A stretch of 41,993 nt of DNA, taken from assembly GCA_000436695.1 (NCBI GenBank), contig HF992656.1:1-41993 (forward strand), in the 5' to 3' direction. The stretch is from Prevotella sp. CAG:1185. GTDB taxonomy: Bacteria > Bacteroidota > Bacteroidia > Bacteroidales > Bacteroidaceae. The notes below the pieces were generated by a model. It saw only the letters and a list, made by a program, of their open reading frames with translations. It was not told where the DNA came from and ran no database searches. The position numbers and the translations under genes are program-made. This document shows, piece by piece, positions 39,984 through 41,993 of the stretch (position 1 is the first letter of the stretch; each line of letters starts with the position of its first letter).

Positions 39984-40061
39984 TATTTCATCTGTCGTGC
40001 TGTGTGTTTTGTGTGGCGTTAGAGTGGATGTAAAATTTATTTTCACCTTATTATATATAAT

Positions 40062-41231
40062 ATGGCTAAATTTAATTTTGATGAGATAGTTCCCCGTCGT
40101 GGAACTGACTGCGTTAAGTGGGATGGAACAGATGTTGAAGGTGTGTTGCCTATGTGGGTGGCCGACATGGATTTCCGCACGGCTCCTGCCATTATCGATG
40201 CTCTCAGGAGCAGGGTAGAGCATGGCGTGTTTGGATATGAGCATGTACCTGAGTCTTATTACGATGCTGTTATCAGATGGTTTGAGCGCAGGCACGGATG
40301 GACTTTCCGTCCTGAATGGATGATTTACACTTCAGGCGTGGTGCCTGCCGTGTCGGCTGTGATAAAGGCTGTAACTTCTCCGGGTGACAAGGTGCTGGTG
40401 CAGACGCCCGTGTATAATTGTTTCTTCTCCTCAATCCGTAATAACGGATGCGTAATTGAGGATAATGCGCTGGTTTATTCCGATGGTGAGTACTCTATTG
40501 ATTTTGATGATTTTGAACGCCGTGCCGCCGATCTTTCTGTAAAGGCATTCTTGCTTTGCAATCCTCACAATCCTGCCGGACGCGTGTGGACTCCCGATGA
40601 GCTTAGGCGTATGGGAGAGATATGTATGCGCCATGGGGTGTTTGTCATTGCCGACGAGATACATTGTGATATAGTCATGCCTGGTTATAAGTACACTCCG
40701 TTTGCATCACTTTCTGATGAGTTCCTCGCAAATTCGGCCACGTGTACAGCTCCAACCAAGACGTTTAACATTGCCGGGCTGCAGATTGCAAATATCATCG
40801 CGGCTGATGAGACTACCCGCAAGAAAATAGACCGCGCCATTAATATCAACGAAGTGTGCGATGTAGGTACTTTCGGAGTTGTTGCGTTGCAGGCGGCATA
40901 TAACGAAGGCGAAGACTGGCTGGATGAACTTTTGGTTTATCTCAAGTATAATTATGATTATCTTACACAATTCTTTGCCGCTAACATGCCCATGCTCAAG
41001 GTTGTGCGTCTTGAGGGCACTTATCTGGTTTGGGTGGATTGTTCGGCTCTCGGCCGCACATCTTCAGAGATTGTCAGCGAGCTGATGGATATTGAAAAGC
41101 TGTGGCTTAACGGCGGTGATATTTATGGCGAAACAACACGCCCGTTTGTCCGTATTAATATTGCCTGTCCTAAGGTTACTCTTGTTGACGGACTCAACAG
41201 ACTGCTGCATTATGTAAGGCGCATCGTTTAA
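40062..41231 (+). CDS. PatB/MalY-type C-S lyase (PLP aminotransferase fold)
   Basis: A 389-residue fold-type I PLP enzyme of the MalY/PatB group, which cleaves cystathionine or cysteine to pyruvate, ammonia and a thiol or H2S. Typical blocks are LPMWVADMDFRTAPAIIDALRSRVEHGVFGY, IYTSGVVPAVSAVIKAVTSPGDKVLVQTPVY, LLCNPHNPAGRVW, VIADEIHCDIV and the PLP lysine K233 in APTKTFNIAGLQ; the ending FVRINIACPKVTLVDGLNRL carries the carboxylate-binding Arg. The length is normal. It stands alone, after a long leader region. An ordinary aminotransferase is the alternative, but the early motifs favour a lyase. Confidence 0.88.
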   Translation: MAKFNFDEIVPRRGTDCVKWDGTDVEGVLPMWVADMDFRTAPAIIDALRSRVEHGVFGYEHVPESYYDAVIRWFERRHGWTFRPEWMIYTSGVVPAVSAVIKAVTSPGDKVLVQTPVYNCFFSSIRNNGCVIEDNALVYSDGEYSIDFDDFERRAADLSVKAFLLCNPHNPAGRVWTPDELRRMGEICMRHGVFVIADEIHCDIVMPGYKYTPFASLSDEFLANSATCTAPTKTFNIAGLQIANIIAADETTRKKIDRAININEVCDVGTFGVVALQAAYNEGEDWLDELLVYLKYNYDYLTQFFAANMPMLKVVRLEGTYLVWVDCSALGRTSSEIVSELMDIEKLWLNGGDIYGETTRPFVRINIACPKVTLVDGLNRLLHYVRRIV

Positions 41232-41346
41232 TGGTGCGTTCTTTTTATTTATGTCTGTCGTGTTGTGCAAGTTATCATTTCATGTGGCGCCGGTCTTGGG
41301 TTAAAGATTGCTGTCTTTTTTGAATGAATATTTGCGTTTACATTCT

Positions 41347-41434
41347 AATATGTGTCCTTTTGTCTTCTAAAAGGCCGTCTTTTATATTGTAAAAGGCATG
41401 CTTTTGTGGGATAAGAGGTGCCCTTTTATATAGC
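41347..41434 (+). repeat. Phased 22-bp repeat array 3
   Basis: Four units of 22 bp at 41347 (degenerate, AATA-N7-TTTT), 41369 (AAAAGGCCGTCTTTT), 41391 (AAAAGGCATGCTTTT) and 41413 (AAGAGGTGCCCTTTT). The spacing is exactly kept although the interior bases differ from arrays 1 and 2. The flank shared by those two arrays is absent. It begins 115 bases after the PatB stop codon. Confidence 0.8.
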
Positions 41435-41459
41435 GTCAGATAAACCGAAAATAATTTTG

Positions 41460-41657
41460 TAGAAAACTCATCACTCGTCACATCGCTGCTTAAATATCTG
41501 TAATTCAGCGTGTTATGCCGTGATGAGTTGCATTTACGACTCATCACGCCCGGACTTCCGCATGGCTGTGTGATGAGTTAAGAATCAAGAACGTCACGCA
41601 GTAACCTGCTGTAAGCCAGCGCGTTAAAAGGCTTTGTGACGAGTGATGAGTTTTCTA
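41460..41657. repeat. 198-bp element with 23-bp terminal inverted repeats
   Basis: Perfect 23-bp inverted repeats (41460-41482 and 41635-41657, beginning TAGAAAACTCATCACTCGTC). The sequence GTGATGAGT, in either direction, occurs five times: 41466-41474, 41520-41528, 41539-41547, 41570-41578 and 41643-41651. Two of them form a central hairpin, CGTGATGAGT/ACTCATCACG (41519-41548). There is no reading frame of note. It looks like a MITE-type element or a multi-site regulatory structure. Confidence 0.85.
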
Positions 41658-41720
41658 TAAAAATTTTTTTAGTTTATGCTGTCATATAGTTCTTCTTATA
41701 TTCTTTTCCCGTTTTATCAT

Positions 41721-41786
41721 TATTTCCATCGTTTCATATTCTAAAAGATACCCTTTTGTAATATGATATGTCTCCTTTTGTTCTAT
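41721..41786 (+). repeat. Phased 22-bp repeat array 4 (degenerate)
   Basis: Two recognisable units (41743-41764, AAAAGATACCCTTTT type; 41765-41786, GATATGTCTCCTTTT type) and one decayed unit before them (41721-41742, TTTC in place of TTTT). The 22-bp phase is kept. The 198-bp inverted-repeat element lies between arrays 3 and 4. Confidence 0.6.
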
Positions 41787-41993
41787 GATTTTTGCGATAC
41801 GCCTTTGACATTTGATATTTTGAGCGATTTTGAACACCGGCGCAGCCTTTTTTCGTGTCATCGAAAGACACAAAAAATACGCCGCCGTGAAATAAAATAT
41901 AATAAAGTGAAGGGTGTAATTTGTCCACTCAATATGTGAACGGATGTTAAAATGCGGCTAAAATTGAAACTTTTTTCCGAAAATATTTGGATA
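41787..41993. other. AT-rich end of window, no gene seen
   Basis: No convincing reading frame. The last 40 bases are A/T-rich and may be the promoter region of a gene beyond the window, but no full promoter match is present. Confidence 0.4.

Larger units (their letters stand above)
39597..40061. other. Intergenic stretch and leader region of the PatB gene
   Basis: Between the inositol synthase and PatB genes. On the plus strand a -7-like TAAATTTG (39705-39712) is followed by a 20-codon frame (39739-39801) and, overlapping it at TGATG, a 60-codon Cys-rich frame (39801-39983). Nothing else is recognised; no riboswitch fold was seen. Confidence 0.4.

Noticed and set aside
41347..41434. Regular repeats resembling a CRISPR array
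   Set aside because: Units are 22 bp with no separate conserved repeat and unique spacer; only the A/T tracts are constant, and no cas gene is in the window.
41682..41928. Minus-strand frames near the window end
   Set aside because: They overlap the degenerate repeat array and have low-complexity composition; no start context or motif.

Overview
The window is a chromosomal stretch from a member of the Bacteroidales, most probably Prevotella or a close relative. This rests on the TTTG-N19/20-TAnnTTTG promoters in front of many genes, the lack of Shine-Dalgarno sites, the neighbourhood tRNA-Glu/rpsT/gyrB, a NigD-like lipoprotein, a secreted protease with a Prevotella-type C-terminal tail, and the protein sequences themselves. 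It is almost entirely vegetative: no phage, transposase, CRISPR array or rRNA was found.

Layout. 1-5 kb: a small membrane protein, an outer-membrane barrel protein, recO (nearly leaderless), then tRNA-Glu, rpsT and gyrB. 5-9.4 kb (minus strand): a metallo-beta-lactamase-fold hydrolase, a secreted M6 metalloprotease and an M20 deacylase. 9.5-17.8 kb: long-chain acyl-CoA synthetase, prfB without its usual frameshift site, a 47-residue membrane protein next to a CYTH enzyme, a convergently overlapping VanZ gene, two tandem NSS sodium symporters and a ComEA-like helix-hairpin-helix protein. 17.8-21 kb: pta and ackA, split by a four-helix-bundle (23S intervening-sequence type) gene that sits inside a 38-bp inverted repeat. 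21-25.3 kb (minus): lpxH with a SufT/MIP18-like gene, radC, a family 2 glycosyltransferase and efp. 25.5-30.6 kb: rpmH, then a PASTA protein, an RluD-type pseudouridine synthase, ddl, an acyltransferase and a NigD-like lipoprotein. 31-35.7 kb: three tandem DUF2807 paralogues followed by an ECF sigma factor, an anti-sigma-like membrane protein and a secreted small protein. 36-39.5 kb (minus): myo-inositol-phosphate synthase, a coiled-coil membrane protein and a lipoprotein fusing MORN repeats to a GH25 lysozyme, with overlapping ends. 40-42 kb: a PatB/MalY-type lyase and a repeat-filled intergenic region.

The most interesting content is intergenic. (1) Four loci carry arrays of a 22-bp unit, AAAA-N7-TTTT-N7, so short A/T tracts recur every 11 bp; three have exactly four units, and two share a 26-bp flank in opposite orientation. 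(2) A 38-bp inverted repeat encloses the four-helix-bundle gene in the acetate operon, and a comparable 37-bp inverted repeat with no gene lies upstream of radC. (3) Each of the three DUF2807 genes is preceded by TGTCAC-N16-CGTA, which looks like the promoter of the ECF sigma factor encoded just downstream; a similar site precedes the barrel protein gene at the start of the window. (4) A 198-bp element with perfect 23-bp terminal inverted repeats and five copies of GTGATGAGT lies downstream of the PatB gene.

All functions are read from sequence motifs and family knowledge; no database search was possible.
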